Source: Alteribacter natronophilus
GTDB taxonomy: Bacteria > Bacillota > Bacilli > Bacillales > Salisediminibacteriaceae
Direction: 5' to 3'
NCBI RefSeq assembly: GCF_006007885.1
Contig: NZ_VCRO01000005.1
Location: 62,001 to 126,000, forward strand
Length of the DNA: 64,000 nucleotides
The notes under the pieces were generated by a model. That model searched no databases, had not been told where the DNA came from, and was given only the letters and a program-made list of their open reading frames with translations. Positions 1 through 8,996 of the stretch are shown piece by piece. The translations under genes and the position numbers were made by a program. How positions within the stretch are numbered: the stretch's first letter is position 1; every line of letters starts with the position of its first letter.

Positions 1-4
1 AAGG

Positions 5-36
5 AAAACCTCCTGCTTTTCGCGGGAGGTTTTTTT
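5..36 (+). terminator. Rho-independent terminator of a gene left of the window
   Basis: A 9-bp stem (AAAACCTCC with GGAGGTTTT) around an 11-base loop runs into a T tract when read on the + strand. It probably ends a rightward gene that lies just outside the window. Confidence 0.75.
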
Positions 37-59
37 GTAATGATTGAGCGAGGGGGCCT

Positions 60-480
60 GATTGTTGAGAGTTACATCACTTGGCCTCGTTACCCTCGAG
101 TTATGATACGATTCGGGGCTAATCGCATCATTTCACCCCGTTTCCCTCCGGTTTTAATACGATTCGGCGCTTATCGTATCATGTCACCACGTTTCCCGCG
201 GGTTTTAATACGATTCGGCGCTTATCGCATCATGTCACCCTCGTTTCCCTCGGGTTTTAATACGATTCGGCGCTTATCGCATCATGTCACCCTCGTTCCT
301 CTCGGGTTTTAATACGATTCCGCCCTAATCACATCATGATTCCCTCTTTTCCCGCAGGTTTTAATACGATTCCGCCCTAATCACATCATGTCTCCCTCGT
401 TTCCCGCGGGTTTAATACGACTCGGCGCTTATCTTTCGCTTCCGGCGGGTTTTGATACGACTCGGCACCACTCGCTGTCC
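60..480. repeat. Tandem array 1, about eight 51-52-bp units
   Basis: No gene lies in positions 37-495. The core ATACGAT starts at 106, 157, 208, 260, 312, 364, 415 and 455, so the period is 51-52 bp with a shorter last step. Each unit carries a left half-site (TTATGAT or TTTTAAT), a 19-base inner segment that is itself an imperfect palindrome (ACGAT...ATCG), and a right half-site (ATCAT). A T/C-rich linker with CCTCG or CCGCG completes the unit. The same half-site and 19-base layout recurs in the arrays at 22,690 and 48,135. The array sits downstream of the leftward SDR gene. Function unknown. Confidence 0.85.
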
Positions 481-495
481 TTTGCCTCCAGCAGC

Positions 496-1257
496 TTAGA
501 AATTCATCCGTGACTGTCCGCCGTCGACGTTCAGTGTGGCGCCGCTTACCCAGCGTGCTCGTTCTGATGCCAGGAAAACAGCCACGTCTGCGACTTCCTC
601 CACGGTTCCGAATCGCCCTGCCGGAATTTCAGCCTCCACATAGGCTTCAATCTTTTCAGGGTCAGCCTCGAGTTTTTTCTGCCAATTCCCGGTCGGGTGC
701 AGAATGGCACCTGGAGCCACACCGTTTACCCTCACGCCATCCTTGATCATTTCATCGGCAAATGCTTTTGTAAAACTGATCATCGCCGACTTGGCACTGT
801 TGTATGTAGGCTTCCCGCCTGATTCGCGGCCGAAGATGGAGCTGATATTGACGATCGAACCTCCCCCGTTCTCTTTCATAGCCCCACCGGCCAGCTGACT
901 GAAATGAACAGCGGACATAAAGTTAAGGTCCATTGCCTCCTGAAATTCTGTAAGGCTTGTCTCCATCACAGAGCTCCCGTTGCTGCCGCCAACATTATTG
1001 ACGAGCACATCGATGCGGCCAAAGTGATCTGTAAACTCCCGGAAAACGCGGTCACGGTCGGCTTCACTGGTTAAATCCCCCTGAAACTGAGCCGTATTAC
1101 CGCCGAGTTCCTCCGCGGCGTGACTGAGACTCTCCTTTGTACTTGCAGCAATTCCCACTTCTGCTCCTTCTTCAAGAAACGCTCTGGCGATCGCTTTTCC
1201 GATCCCCTTTGATCCACCTGTAACGAGCACCTTTTTTCCTTCAAGGTTCAGTTTCAT
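496..1257 (-). CDS. Short-chain dehydrogenase/reductase
   Basis: A 253-residue classical SDR oxidoreductase. The N terminus has the nucleotide-binding motif TGGSKGIG (residues 14-21). NNVGG follows near residue 90, then the catalytic Ser/Tyr/Lys set (NISS and YNSAK) near 140-156, and the C terminus carries VDGG. The substrate cannot be read from sequence; the FabG/glucose-dehydrogenase-like branch is likely. Its start codon overlaps the mutY stop by four bases (ATGA), so it is translationally coupled to mutY. B. subtilis also has an SDR (fabL) beside its mutY, but the motifs here are those of generic SDRs rather than clearly FabL. Confidence 0.9.
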   Translation of the reverse strand: MKLNLEGKKVLVTGGSKGIGKAIARAFLEEGAEVGIAASTKESLSHAAEELGGNTAQFQGDLTSEADRDRVFREFTDHFGRIDVLVNNVGGSNGSSVMETSLTEFQEAMDLNFMSAVHFSQLAGGAMKENGGGSIVNISSIFGRESGGKPTYNSAKSAMISFTKAFADEMIKDGVRVNGVAPGAILHPTGNWQKKLEADPEKIEAYVEAEIPAGRFGTVEEVADVAVFLASERARWVSGATLNVDGGQSRMNF

Positions 1258-2351
1258 TCGTTCATATCCCCTTTCAGTGTATAATCAATAATTTTCTGGT
1301 GCGGGACCGGAAATGGGAAAAAGTCCACGTCCTCCCGTTTTACCCAGCGCAGCCCGTCCCGATCCTGCGGCAGGGAGCCTGGTATTTTAACCTTATATAC
1401 ATCAATCTCCCAGACGATATGGGAAAACACGTGCCGGACGTGTTGAACGTATGTAAATTCCTCAGCAGTTACACCAGGGATACCGAGCCCTGCAAGGTAC
1501 TCAATTATTCCGCTCAGATCTTCCGATTGGTCCTCGCAGTTTGGAAACTGCCACAGCTTGGCCAGCAGGCCTGTATCCGGGCGACGCTCAATGAGAATGT
1601 CACCATTCCCGTTTTCAATAACAGCCGCCTTCATGCTTTTTGCCACCGGCGGTTTTTTCTTTGCTTTTACCGGAAGCAGATCCTGCACGCCTTCCTCCCT
1701 TGCCCGGCAGTGTTCCTGTACCGGACAGATCAGGCACGACGGGGAGCGGGGAGTGCAGATGAGTGCACCAAGTTCCATAAGTGCCTGGTTAAAGTCAGAC
1801 GGTACCGTCCGGGTAACAAGCGACTCTGCTATTCCTTCAAAGCGCTTGCGGGTGCCCACTTTGCTTATATCATCGTAAATTGCCAGGTTACGTGACAGCA
1901 CCCGCATGACGTTCCCATCCACAGCCGGCTCCGGTTTATCGTAGGCAATGCTGAGAATGGCCCCTGCTGTATAAGGCCCGACACCTTTCAGGCTGCTCAC
2001 CTCTTTTTTCGTATCCGGAACCCTGCCGCCATAAGTGCCGCTCACTTCCCGGACAGCTGCCTGCAGATTCCGCGCCCGCGAATAGTAGCCGAGCCCTTCC
2101 CATGCTTTCAGCACAGTCTCTTCTTCAGCATCCGCAAGGGCTTCTGGGGTTGGGAATAGACTGATAAAACGTTCAAAATAAGGAATGACTGTATCCACGC
2201 GTGTCTGCTGCAGCATTATTTCCGAGACCCAGATTTTGTACGGATCCTTCTCTTTTCGCCACGGCAGATCCCGTTTGTTTTCACGGTACCATGCAGTAAG
2301 GTCATCGCAGAACCGCTGCTCATTGAAAGTCTGTAATGCTTGATCGCTCAT
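1254..2351 (-). CDS. mutY: A/G-specific adenine DNA glycosylase MutY
   Basis: This base-excision repair enzyme removes adenine mispaired with 8-oxoguanine or guanine. The 365 residues cover the full family architecture. The catalytic glutamate is E44 in VSEIMLQQTR. A helix-hairpin-helix (LKGVGPYTAG) is followed by the catalytic aspartate D145 in VDGNVMRV. The [4Fe-4S] ligands follow the C-x6-C-x2-C-x5-C pattern near residues 200-217. The C terminus is the NUDIX-like domain that reads 8-oxoG. It is the first gene of a two-gene operon with the SDR. Position next to yfhP matches the B. subtilis yfhP-yfhQ order. Confidence 0.97.
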   Translation of the reverse strand: MSDQALQTFNEQRFCDDLTAWYRENKRDLPWRKEKDPYKIWVSEIMLQQTRVDTVIPYFERFISLFPTPEALADAEEETVLKAWEGLGYYSRARNLQAAVREVSGTYGGRVPDTKKEVSSLKGVGPYTAGAILSIAYDKPEPAVDGNVMRVLSRNLAIYDDISKVGTRKRFEGIAESLVTRTVPSDFNQALMELGALICTPRSPSCLICPVQEHCRAREEGVQDLLPVKAKKKPPVAKSMKAAVIENGNGDILIERRPDTGLLAKLWQFPNCEDQSEDLSGIIEYLAGLGIPGVTAEEFTYVQHVRHVFSHIVWEIDVYKVKIPGSLPQDRDGLRWVKREDVDFFPFPVPHQKIIDYTLKGDMNE

Positions 2352-2399
2352 AAAATGCTGTTCCTTTCATGATGTATTTTGACGGCCGCATCCGGCTTT

Positions 2400-2717
2400 T
2401 TATCCCTGCACATCCTTCTGAACAAATGCCCAGCAGTGAACCTTCCGGAGCCCGCCTTCCACGTAGTCCTCCAGTTTTGAAAATAAAGGGTGCTCTCTCT
2501 CTGTACAGCGGAGCTTTTTCATGGCATGGTAGTGACTCATCGTAGGAAGACGGAACATCTCCACGTAAAGTCCGGGCTGGTCGGCAGCCTCATACCAGTC
2601 GGTTTCCTCGGCGCCGTATTCAGCCAGTGCCGGAAGCAGGTCAGCCATGAACGTTTCATACTCGTCTGTCCGGTCACTTTTCACTTTATACTCAAGAAAA
2701 ATCTGTAAATTTTTCAT
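2400..2717 (-). CDS. Conserved hypothetical protein, 105 aa
   Basis: A small soluble protein of unknown function. The first strand (KNLQIFLEYKVKS) and the alternating strand/helix pattern suggest a ferredoxin-like or dimeric alpha/beta-barrel fold, but this is inference. It has a good ribosome site (AAAGGAG, spaced 7-8 bases from ATG). It lies 48 bases upstream of mutY on the same strand and may share its transcript. It contains several aromatic residues and a conserved-looking WYEA segment. No catalytic motif was recognised. Confidence 0.7.
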   Translation of the reverse strand: MKNLQIFLEYKVKSDRTDEYETFMADLLPALAEYGAEETDWYEAADQPGLYVEMFRLPTMSHYHAMKKLRCTEREHPLFSKLEDYVEGGLRKVHCWAFVQKDVQG

Positions 2718-2876
2718 TGGAATTTCTCCTTTTGAAATAGAGTGTTTTCGGGTATGACTATAGAAAGCAATATGTGAATTTCGTTAAAACAACGTAAAAT
2801 CCGGACAAATAGACGAAAGTATCAATATAGTAAGTGTAACAGTAATGACTTAGCGATTCATCAAGGAGGTACACTG

Positions 2877-3857
2877 ATGGACACGGGAACCCACGTCGTT
2901 ATGGGGATTGCAATCGGAGGCCTGGCGACTCTTGATCCTTCCGTTTCGGGTAATCCGGCGATGGTACAGGCAGTCATGGCAGGTGCCATCATCGGCTCAC
3001 AGGTCCCGGACTCTGATACAATCCTTAAACTGAAAAACAACGCATCGTATATCCGACACCACCGGGGCGTGACCCATTCCATCCCTGCATGGTTTATTTG
3101 GCCGACCGTAATTACCCTTATGCTGGCGATGATGATTCCGGGTATTTCCCTGATTACTCTCTGGCTCTGGACATTTCTGGCGGTCTTCCTCCACGTGTTC
3201 GTGGATATTTTTAATGCGTATGGTACGAAAGCATTTGCACCCTTTAAACAGAAATGGATGGCCCTTGGCATTATCAACATTTTTGATCCATTTATTTTTT
3301 CAGCTCACATCGTGGCGATTCTGTTCTGGCGCTATGGATTTGACCCGGGATGGACTTTCCTGACCATGTTCGGTGTAATCGCAGTCTACTATGTCTGGCG
3401 GGTCATGGAGCAGCGTAAAGTCCGGCGCATGTTCAAGTCCTATCATCCAGACGCCACGCACATATTTACATCTCCTACATTCCGCTGGAGTCAGTGGCAT
3501 GTGGTCGTCCGGACAGCTAAAAAACTTTATGTAGCCCAGGTCAGGAAAGGAAAGGTCAATTATTTCGAGACCTATCCCTTTGAACCGATCCCCGATCATC
3601 CGATCATTAACGCTGCCAGGAAAGATAAGAACCTTGCTTCCTTTCTTTCCTTTTCCCCCACCTACCGCTGGGAAATTCACCGGGAAAAGGAAGGTTACAT
3701 GGTTAAATTCGTGGATCTCCGCTACAGGAGTAAAGGCTACTACCCGTTTATTGCCATTGTGAAGCTCGATGAGGATCATGAAATCACCGGTTCCTACACC
3801 GGCTGGATTTACAATACCGATACTCTTCAGCGAAAGCTGACAGTTGCCACCGGTTAA
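2877..3857 (+). CDS. yfhP: YfhP-type membrane-bound metal-dependent hydrolase
   Basis: A 326-residue protein of the YdjM/YfhP family (membrane-bound putative metal-dependent hydrolases). The N terminus holds the family signature of small residues and histidines: MDTGTHVVMGIAIGG, then GSQVPDSDT and RHHRGVTHS, which are candidate metal ligands (His6, Asp and the His cluster). Several membrane segments lie between about residues 60 and 180. The C-terminal 150 residues are soluble. The start follows AAGGAGG. It is divergent from the mutY block, as in B. subtilis. Physiological substrate unknown. Confidence 0.9.
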   Translation: MDTGTHVVMGIAIGGLATLDPSVSGNPAMVQAVMAGAIIGSQVPDSDTILKLKNNASYIRHHRGVTHSIPAWFIWPTVITLMLAMMIPGISLITLWLWTFLAVFLHVFVDIFNAYGTKAFAPFKQKWMALGIINIFDPFIFSAHIVAILFWRYGFDPGWTFLTMFGVIAVYYVWRVMEQRKVRRMFKSYHPDATHIFTSPTFRWSQWHVVVRTAKKLYVAQVRKGKVNYFETYPFEPIPDHPIINAARKDKNLASFLSFSPTYRWEIHREKEGYMVKFVDLRYRSKGYYPFIAIVKLDEDHEITGSYTGWIYNTDTLQRKLTVATG

Positions 3858-3907
3858 TACGAATTCCTCCTCTAACGGCAGGAAAGCGGAGCAGCTGGTC
3901 ATATAAA

Positions 3908-3944
3908 ACAGGGGTGCTCCCGGAAATCCGGGCGGCACCCCTGT
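3908..3944 (-). terminator. Terminator between yfhP and yfhJ
   Basis: A perfect 10-bp stem (ACAGGGGTGC with GCACCCCTGT) holds a second short hairpin (CCCGGAAATCCGGG) in its loop. Read leftwards it is followed by TTTTA, so it mainly serves yfhJ. It may also stop yfhP transcripts. Confidence 0.7.
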
Positions 3945-3967
3945 TCTGTATTGTGCTGTCTGTTTTT

Positions 3968-4249
3968 TTAATGCAGCATCTGCCGGCTCGTCGTGCCACG
4001 TTCTTCAAAATGCTGTCTGAACTTCGGGTTTTCAAGCATGATTTCATGAAGCCGGTTTCCGTACTGGTTGATCCACTGAAGCAGAACCATCTCTGTTACT
4101 TCCTTGCCCCGGTACATCCTGCCTGCTTTGGCATAAGTGGACTCGAAGTCCTCCCAAAGCAGCTCCACCCAGGTACGTGCTTCCGTTGACGACATATAAT
4201 TATTTTTTTCAAGCAGTCGGCTTGTTAAACGGTCGTAATAATCATTCAT
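3968..4249 (-). CDS. yfhJ: YfhJ (WVELL family) protein
   Basis: A 93-residue protein with the family's signature WVELL motif (RTWVELLWEDFE, residues 27-38), followed by YAKAGRMYRGKEVTEMVLLQWI. B. subtilis yfhJ lies in the same neighbourhood next to sspK. It is probably a soluble helical protein of unknown function. AGGAGG stands upstream of the ATG. It is divergent from sspK across a 96-base gap. Confidence 0.9.
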   Translation of the reverse strand: MNDYYDRLTSRLLEKNNYMSSTEARTWVELLWEDFESTYAKAGRMYRGKEVTEMVLLQWINQYGNRLHEIMLENPKFRQHFEERGTTSRQMLH

Positions 4250-4345
4250 TTAAACCAGATCCTCCTTTTACAGTTTTTCCAAAGGATGAATGGATTTCTG
4301 TCTTCACAAACTAATCGTGCCCCGTCAAAAAAGGAGGTTCATTCC

Positions 4346-4489
4346 TTGAGAAATAAAGCAAAAGGTTTCCCGAACCGCATGCGGTTGTCCAAAGAGCGAA
4401 GAGCAGAGAGTCAGCATCAGTCGAAACGTCCTAACGGTGAGATCAACTCAAGCCCGAATGCCCGTATGCATTCCTCGGACCAGCACTAA
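4346..4489 (+). CDS. sspK: Small acid-soluble spore protein K
   Basis: The 47-residue protein begins at a TTG codon preceded by AAGGAGG with 8-base spacing. The sequence RNKAKGFPNRM...KRPNGEINSSPNARM matches the SspK pattern (RNKxKGFP, then SKRxDGxINxxPxxRM). It is made in the forespore under sigma G in B. subtilis; here regulation is inferred. It is direct evidence that the organism makes endospores. A longer in-frame ATG at 4286 lacks a ribosome site and extends beyond the family length. Confidence 0.9.
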   Translation: MRNKAKGFPNRMRLSKERRAESQHQSKRPNGEINSSPNARMHSSDQH

Positions 4490-4516
4490 TCTGTATCAGC
4501 ACTGGAGGTGCCCGTA

Positions 4517-4678
4517 GTGGGAAAAGGAACAAGGAGACAAAGGTTTGGCCTGAAGTACAGCGATCCATTTGAAGATCCCCGTGCCAATCCCAAGCATGCT
4601 TTTCATCAAGTGAATGGTGAGTCACAGCAGAGTCTGCACAATCAGATTCTTGAAGTACAGACGAGAAAGCGAAGCTGA
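4517..4678 (+). CDS. YpzG-like small protein, 53 aa
   Basis: GTG start with GGAGGTG six bases upstream. The 53 residues contain DPFEDPRANPKHAFHQVNGE, the DPF...PRANPKHA...QVNGET pattern of the YpzG family of small Bacillus proteins. It lies 27 bases after sspK and before a strong terminator, so it probably shares the sspK transcript. A role in the spore is inferred from this context only. Confidence 0.75.
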   Translation: MGKGTRRQRFGLKYSDPFEDPRANPKHAFHQVNGESQQSLHNQILEVQTRKRS

Positions 4679-4702
4679 CTGTGCCTGAATGAACCAGCCT
4701 GA

Positions 4703-4734
4703 AGAGAAAGGCCCTGCGCCTTTCTCTTTTTTTT
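4703..4734 (+). terminator. Terminator of sspK operon
   Basis: A 9-bp stem (AGAGAAAGG with CCTTTCTCT) with a 7-base loop, followed by seven T residues on the + strand. Confidence 0.9.
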
Positions 4735-4755
4735 GTGACAGGAGCGGGATACAAT

Positions 4756-5070
4756 TTACTCTTCTTTTTCCAGAAGCGAGATCGGTACAGCCTCTTCTTC
4801 CCTGCTGTCACGCCGCTTTCCCCATGCAAAAACTCCGTTCATGTAACTTATCGTGAACGTCTGGTCAGGTTCACCGGCAAAACGGTACGTATTCCCGGGT
4901 TCAAAATCGTCAGGATCCATCAGGTAAGCTTTTGCCATGGCCATCTTGCGCTCATAAACTGCATACTCATTGACAATCCCCATCTGCTCTGCTTTCTGGG
5001 CTTTTTCTTTTAACTGTGCAATTTCCGTACGCAATTCGTGCTCGGTCATCCGGCTGTATCTTCGTTCCAT
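4756..5070 (-). CDS. yfhH: YfhH family protein (DUF1811)
   Basis: A 104-residue protein of the YfhH/DUF1811 family. The N-terminal 50 residues are a charged helical hairpin (SRMTEHELRTEIAQLKEKAQKAE). It is followed by the family core MAMAKAYLMDP and FEPGNTYRF, then a small beta domain (FTISYMNGVFAWGKR). In B. subtilis yfhH is adjacent to recX; here lctP separates the two. Function not established. Confidence 0.9.
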   Translation of the reverse strand: MERRYSRMTEHELRTEIAQLKEKAQKAEQMGIVNEYAVYERKMAMAKAYLMDPDDFEPGNTYRFAGEPDQTFTISYMNGVFAWGKRRDSREEEAVPISLLEKEE

Positions 5071-5205
5071 ATTCGCGTCATCGTCCTTTTATTAAAGTGG
5101 GTATTATCCATTATAAAAAATGACAGTACAATTGAAAAGACTATCGCACGATAAAGTTATTGAAAATAGTTTCAGCAGAACGAATAACAAACCCCCGGAT
5201 CCATG

Positions 5206-5236
5206 AAAAAGACTGCAGCGCCGGGCTCTGCAGTCT
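5206..5236 (-). terminator. Terminator of lctP
   Basis: Read leftwards: a 9-bp perfect stem AGACTGCAG/CTGCAGTCT with a 9-base GC-rich loop, then TTTTTC. It lies 20 bases after the lctP stop. Confidence 0.85.
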
Positions 5237-5255
5237 TCTGTACGGTAATGTGGAA

Positions 5256-6929
5256 TCAGAAAAACAATATCATAAGAAAACCGGTCATTCCCGCAAAGAC
5301 AGTATAATAAAGCATCGGCAGAATTGTTTTTCTGATAACAGCTCCTTCTTTTCCGACAAGTCCCGCTACCGCCGCTGCAGCCACGACGTTAAGCACACAG
5401 ATCATGTTACCGGCATTCGCACCAATCACCTGGAGGGCTGTCACACGAGAAGGATCAAGGCCCGCCTGATCTGCTGCGCTGAACTGAAACAGCGTAAACA
5501 TCATATTACTGAATGTGGCACTTCCTGAAATAAACGAACCGAGAGCACCGACAAAAGGGGCTGCAAGAGGCCAGGCACCCCCAAACACCGCAGACGCTGA
5601 TCCTGCAAGTTCGAGCGGCATACTTTCAAGACCTGCCCCGTTAACACCTGAATTAATGAATATACGCACCATCGGAACTGCTGTAAATAGTGTAACGGCA
5701 GTACCGATTAGAGCTTTTGCCGAGATTCCCGCCGCAAGAGCGAATTCCTCCTTTTTAAGCCGATGAAGAAATACAGCTGACGCAGCTGCGATTATGAACA
5801 CAAAACCGGGGATATAGAACGGCTCAAGCGTCTCGCTTATCCCCGTACCTAAAATATTGTTCCATTCTACCGTTATGGACTGGAGCCAGCCCTTAAATGG
5901 AAGGGCGTCCAGCCTGGTCGTAACGAGCAGTAATCCTACAAGAATATACGGCACCCATGCCATAAGAAACGATGGCCGCTCTTCCTTCTCCCGCTTTGCA
6001 GAGGCATTCACACCTTTCCCAAGCCATTCCGGGTCCCACTGCTTCCGTGGGGCAAAATTCCAGGTTTCCTCCGGCAGAAGCCATCCTTTTTTAGCTGCAG
6101 GCACCACAATCAGAAGCCCTGTAATACCTCCGAATATGGCAGGGAATTCCGGGCCGAGAAACCAGGCAGTCAAAAAGGCAGGCACCGTGAAGGCTGCTCC
6201 GGCAAACAGGGCAAATTTCCAAATGGCAAGCCCTTCTTTCCATGAACGGTTTTCTCCAAAGAAACGGGTCATCATCATAACAAGAATAAGGGGAAGCAGC
6301 GTACCGGTTATAAGGTCAATCTGCATGATCTGAACGGCAATCTGCTGGATAAATGAATCCATGCCGCCAGCTTCAGTTACGTAAGGCTGAACAGCAGCAG
6401 CAACACTCCCTCCTTCATAGAGACCCTGTTCAACACCAACTGTTACGGGGGTGCCGACAGCACCGAACGAAACGGGGGTACTGTCTGCAATCAGTGCCAG
6501 GGTTACCGAAGCAAGAGGCGGGAAGCCGAGTACGATGAGAAGCGGGGCAACAATGGCTGCGGGAGTGCCAAAACCAGCGGCTCCCTCAAGGAACGCCCCA
6601 AAAAGCCATGCAATAATGATTAGCTGTACTCTCCGGTCCGGACTGATACCTGTAAAACCGTTACGGATCGTATCAATGGCTCCGCTTAGCCTCAGTGTAT
6701 TAAGAAGGAGCACAGCGCCAAAGACAATGTACAAAATGGAGAGACCGATCATAGCCCCCTCAAAAAAGGAAGCTGTTATTACAACGAGAGGAACCTGCCA
6801 GTACAGAAAAGCAAGGACCGCAGTCGCCCCAAGGCTGATTGTCATGGCTTTTACAGCAGGGAGTTTAAGTACAACCAGGAGAATCATTACGCTGATAACG
6901 GGGGTAAGTGCAGCAATCGCTGTAAACAT
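5256..6929 (-). CDS. lctP: L-lactate permease
   Basis: The 557-residue protein is the full length of the LctP family (about 540-565). It is an integral membrane carrier, likely 12-14 helices, with the family's glycine-rich stretches [16 protein letters not shown] (about 115-130) and [18 protein letters not shown] near residue 465. It imports or exports lactate (and probably glycolate) with protons. The ATG has GAGGAG eight bases upstream. It is monocistronic, with its own terminator and a possible Rex site in the promoter, and it interrupts the yfhH-recX synteny known from B. subtilis. Confidence 0.95.
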   Translation of the reverse strand: MFTAIAALTPVISVMILLVVLKLPAVKAMTISLGATAVLAFLYWQVPLVVITASFFEGAMIGLSILYIVFGAVLLLNTLRLSGAIDTIRNGFTGISPDRRVQLIIIAWLFGAFLEGAAGFGTPAAIVAPLLIVLGFPPLASVTLALIADSTPVSFGAVGTPVTVGVEQGLYEGGSVAAAVQPYVTEAGGMDSFIQQIAVQIMQIDLITGTLLPLILVMMMTRFFGENRSWKEGLAIWKFALFAGAAFTVPAFLTAWFLGPEFPAIFGGITGLLIVVPAAKKGWLLPEETWNFAPRKQWDPEWLGKGVNASAKREKEERPSFLMAWVPYILVGLLLVTTRLDALPFKGWLQSITVEWNNILGTGISETLEPFYIPGFVFIIAAASAVFLHRLKKEEFALAAGISAKALIGTAVTLFTAVPMVRIFINSGVNGAGLESMPLELAGSASAVFGGAWPLAAPFVGALGSFISGSATFSNMMFTLFQFSAADQAGLDPSRVTALQVIGANAGNMICVLNVVAAAAVAGLVGKEGAVIRKTILPMLYYTVFAGMTGFLMILFF

Positions 6930-6967
6930 ATGCAGGTCTCCTCTTTCCTAACGTTTTTTATAAGTAT

Positions 6968-6998
6968 ATTATACACCTAATTGCTCAGTATTTCACAA
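6968..6998 (-). promoter_or_regulatory. lctP promoter with possible Rex site
   Basis: On the leftward strand a TATAAT (6968-6973) lies downstream of an imperfect palindrome TTGTGAAATACTGAGCAA (6981-6998). The left half matches the Rex operator consensus (TTGTGAAAT...) and 14 of 18 bases agree overall. The site overlaps the -35 position. Rex, a NADH-sensing repressor, controls ldh-lctP in B. subtilis, so control by redox state is plausible. The weak right half keeps confidence low. Confidence 0.4.
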
Positions 6999-7110
6999 AT
7001 TAATTTTGACAAATGTCTGAATGTTTCATTCCTTTACTGTGTGTTCACTGCCCAGGAGGGCTTTCCGGCTCTTACGCTGCCGTACCTTTAGTCCGTTCCT
7101 GTCTTCTGAT

Positions 7111-7137
7111 AAAAAAAGAGGCCCACTTCAGAGCCTC
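7111..7137 (-). terminator. Probable recX terminator
   Basis: Leftward reading gives a short stem (GAGGC...GCCTC, around a 10-base loop) followed by seven T residues. The stem is weak but lies directly after the recX stop. Confidence 0.6.
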
Positions 7138-7139
7138 CG

Positions 7140-7967
7140 TTAGTCTTCTCCCATCTGTTCCTGTTTCCACTCTTCAAGCCAGCGGTCAATTTTCTCGAAA
7201 GGAAAACCCCGTCCGTAAAGGTACTGCCTAATCCGCCGCTCCTGCTCCCAGCCTTCATATCGGTCGTACTTACGTGCTGCTTTTTCGCCCTGCTTCCCGA
7301 GTGCCTCCAATTCCGCTTCTTCCTGCTCACTGCTGAAATCCAGTTCCTTGACCACTTCAGCAGCAAGTCCTGACGGAAATCCTTTCTGAACGAGAAACTG
7401 GACAAGCTTCTGTTTTATCTGCTGAATCGACTGGTTCCGGTAGGAACGCTGCTTCTTTTCTGCCAGTTCAAAAGCCATTCCGTACTGCTCCTCCTGGGAA
7501 AACTGCTCAAGCGCACTGTCAATATGTACATTGGCGACCCCCTTTTCCCTCAGCTCCATCCTGATTTTCAGAGGTCCTTTTTTCTGGGTGTTTTTTTTCG
7601 TTCTGACATAGGATTCGGCGAAAGCTTTATCGTCAAGAAGATTCATGTTTATCAGCCGCTCCAGAATCTCTTCAGCCTGATCGTCTTCAATTTCCTGCTC
7701 CCGCAGATAATCATCGATCTCTTTGACCGTACGCATCCTGAATGAAAGAAAATGGAGCGCACGGCTAAAGGCCTTGCTTTTTTCCTCGTCCTTCGAGATG
7801 GCGGCAATCTGGTCACTTGTAAGAGTGACTCCTTTCTGGATACCGTGCTTGACGAGTACATCCTCGTTTACAGTAAATCCATACTCATCCTTACCCTCTT
7901 TCTGGAAATAAATATGATAGCGGTCATTACGCTTCTTATGGAGTTTTATTTTTGATACCTTTCCCAT
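7140..7967 (-). CDS. recX: RecA regulator RecX
   Basis: A 275-residue RecX, in the size range of Bacillus RecX (about 265). It has the three-helix repeats that bind the RecA filament: ALHFLSFRMRTVKEIDDYL (about 92-110), NLLDDKAFAESYVR (about 138-151), then KGPLKIRMELREKGV. A later repeat is RRIRQYLYGRGFPFEKI near the C terminus. It modulates RecA-driven recombination. The N-terminal 65 residues (KIKLHKKRNDRYHIYF) form the extra beta domain of Bacillus RecX. It is divergent from yfhF over 123 bases. Confidence 0.93.
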   Translation of the reverse strand: MGKVSKIKLHKKRNDRYHIYFQKEGKDEYGFTVNEDVLVKHGIQKGVTLTSDQIAAISKDEEKSKAFSRALHFLSFRMRTVKEIDDYLREQEIEDDQAEEILERLINMNLLDDKAFAESYVRTKKNTQKKGPLKIRMELREKGVANVHIDSALEQFSQEEQYGMAFELAEKKQRSYRNQSIQQIKQKLVQFLVQKGFPSGLAAEVVKELDFSSEQEEAELEALGKQGEKAARKYDRYEGWEQERRIRQYLYGRGFPFEKIDRWLEEWKQEQMGED

Positions 7968-8090
7968 TGCCGTTCACCTCTTTTCATCATCGTATCACAG
8001 TTGGTCCGGGCCATGTTTAGAAGGATTTTGAAAAAGGAATGAGGAAAGATAAGCATAAGAATATGATCGAATGGAAGCGGGAGTGAGAAC

Positions 8091-8996
8091 ATGAAAATTG
8101 CCATTGCCGGCGGTTCGGGGTTTATTGGAACTGCTCTTACCGAAAGGCTGACTGCCTCGGGCCATGAAATATTCATTCTGACAAGAAACAGCGGCAATAA
8201 ACCGCAGAAAAATGGCGTCACCTATGTGGAATGGCTTAAGGACGGAACTGAGCCGGAAAAGGAAATCAGCGGGGCTGATGTGATTGTCAACCTTGCAGGT
8301 GAAAACCTGAACAGCGGCCGCTGGACTGACGAAAAAAAGAAAAAAATTATGGACAGCAGAATTGATGCTACCCGCTCGGTCATGAATCTGATCGAAAATC
8401 TGGAATCTAAGCCCGAAGCGCTGGTAAACGCCTCTGCTGTCGGTTATTACGGAACTTCGTTTACAGAAACCTTTACTGAATCCCACAGTGAAAGCGGGGA
8501 CGATTTCCTCGCCGAGGTCTGCAGGCGCTGGGAGGAAGAAGCGAGCCACGCAATAAAATCCGACCTTCGGGTAGCCTACATGCGCTTTGGCATGGTTCTC
8601 GACCGCGATGAAGGGGCGCTGCCCCAGATGCTGATTCCCTTTAAGCTGTTTGCCGGCGGACCTGTCGGTACAGGAAAACAGTGGATGAGCTGGGTTCATA
8701 TTCAGGACGTAACTGGAGCACTTCAATATGCCATTGAGAATAAGGAGCTTTCAGGCCCCGTTAATGTCACGGCCCCCGAACCGGTTCAAATGAACGAGTT
8801 CGGTAAACAGCTGGCTGATGTCATTAACCGTCCCTACTGGCTCCCTGCTCCAAGCATCGCCCTGAAAGCAGCCCTCGGTGATATGAGCGTTCTCGTACTT
8901 GAAGGTCAGAAAGTTGTTCCGGAAAAACTGATGAATTCCGCCTATTCTTTTCATTACCCGGCTCTAAAGCCGGCACTGGAAAACCTGCTTAAATGA
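8091..8996 (+). CDS. yfhF: TIGR01777-type SDR epimerase (YfhF)
   Basis: A 301-residue extended SDR. The N-terminal Rossmann motif is IAGGSGFIGTAL (residues 4-15). VNLAGENLNSGRW, SAVGYYG and RFGMVLDRDEGALPQML are the diagnostic blocks of the TIGR01777/YfhF family, related to cell-division inhibitor SulA-like epimerases. The C-terminal DUF1731 domain is present (PYWLPAPSIALKAALGDMS). Substrate unknown. B. subtilis keeps the same recX-yfhF divergence. Its stop codon abuts the left end of a 232-bp repeat. Confidence 0.92.
   Translation: MKIAIAGGSGFIGTALTERLTASGHEIFILTRNSGNKPQKNGVTYVEWLKDGTEPEKEISGADVIVNLAGENLNSGRWTDEKKKKIMDSRIDATRSVMNLIENLESKPEALVNASAVGYYGTSFTETFTESHSESGDDFLAEVCRRWEEEASHAIKSDLRVAYMRFGMVLDRDEGALPQMLIPFKLFAGGPVGTGKQWMSWVHIQDVTGALQYAIENKELSGPVNVTAPEPVQMNEFGKQLADVINRPYWLPAPSIALKAALGDMSVLVLEGQKVVPEKLMNSAYSFHYPALKPALENLLK

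Noticed and set aside
60-480. Arrays considered as CRISPR
   Set aside because: The units are contiguous and near-identical throughout, with no unique spacers, and no cas genes are present.
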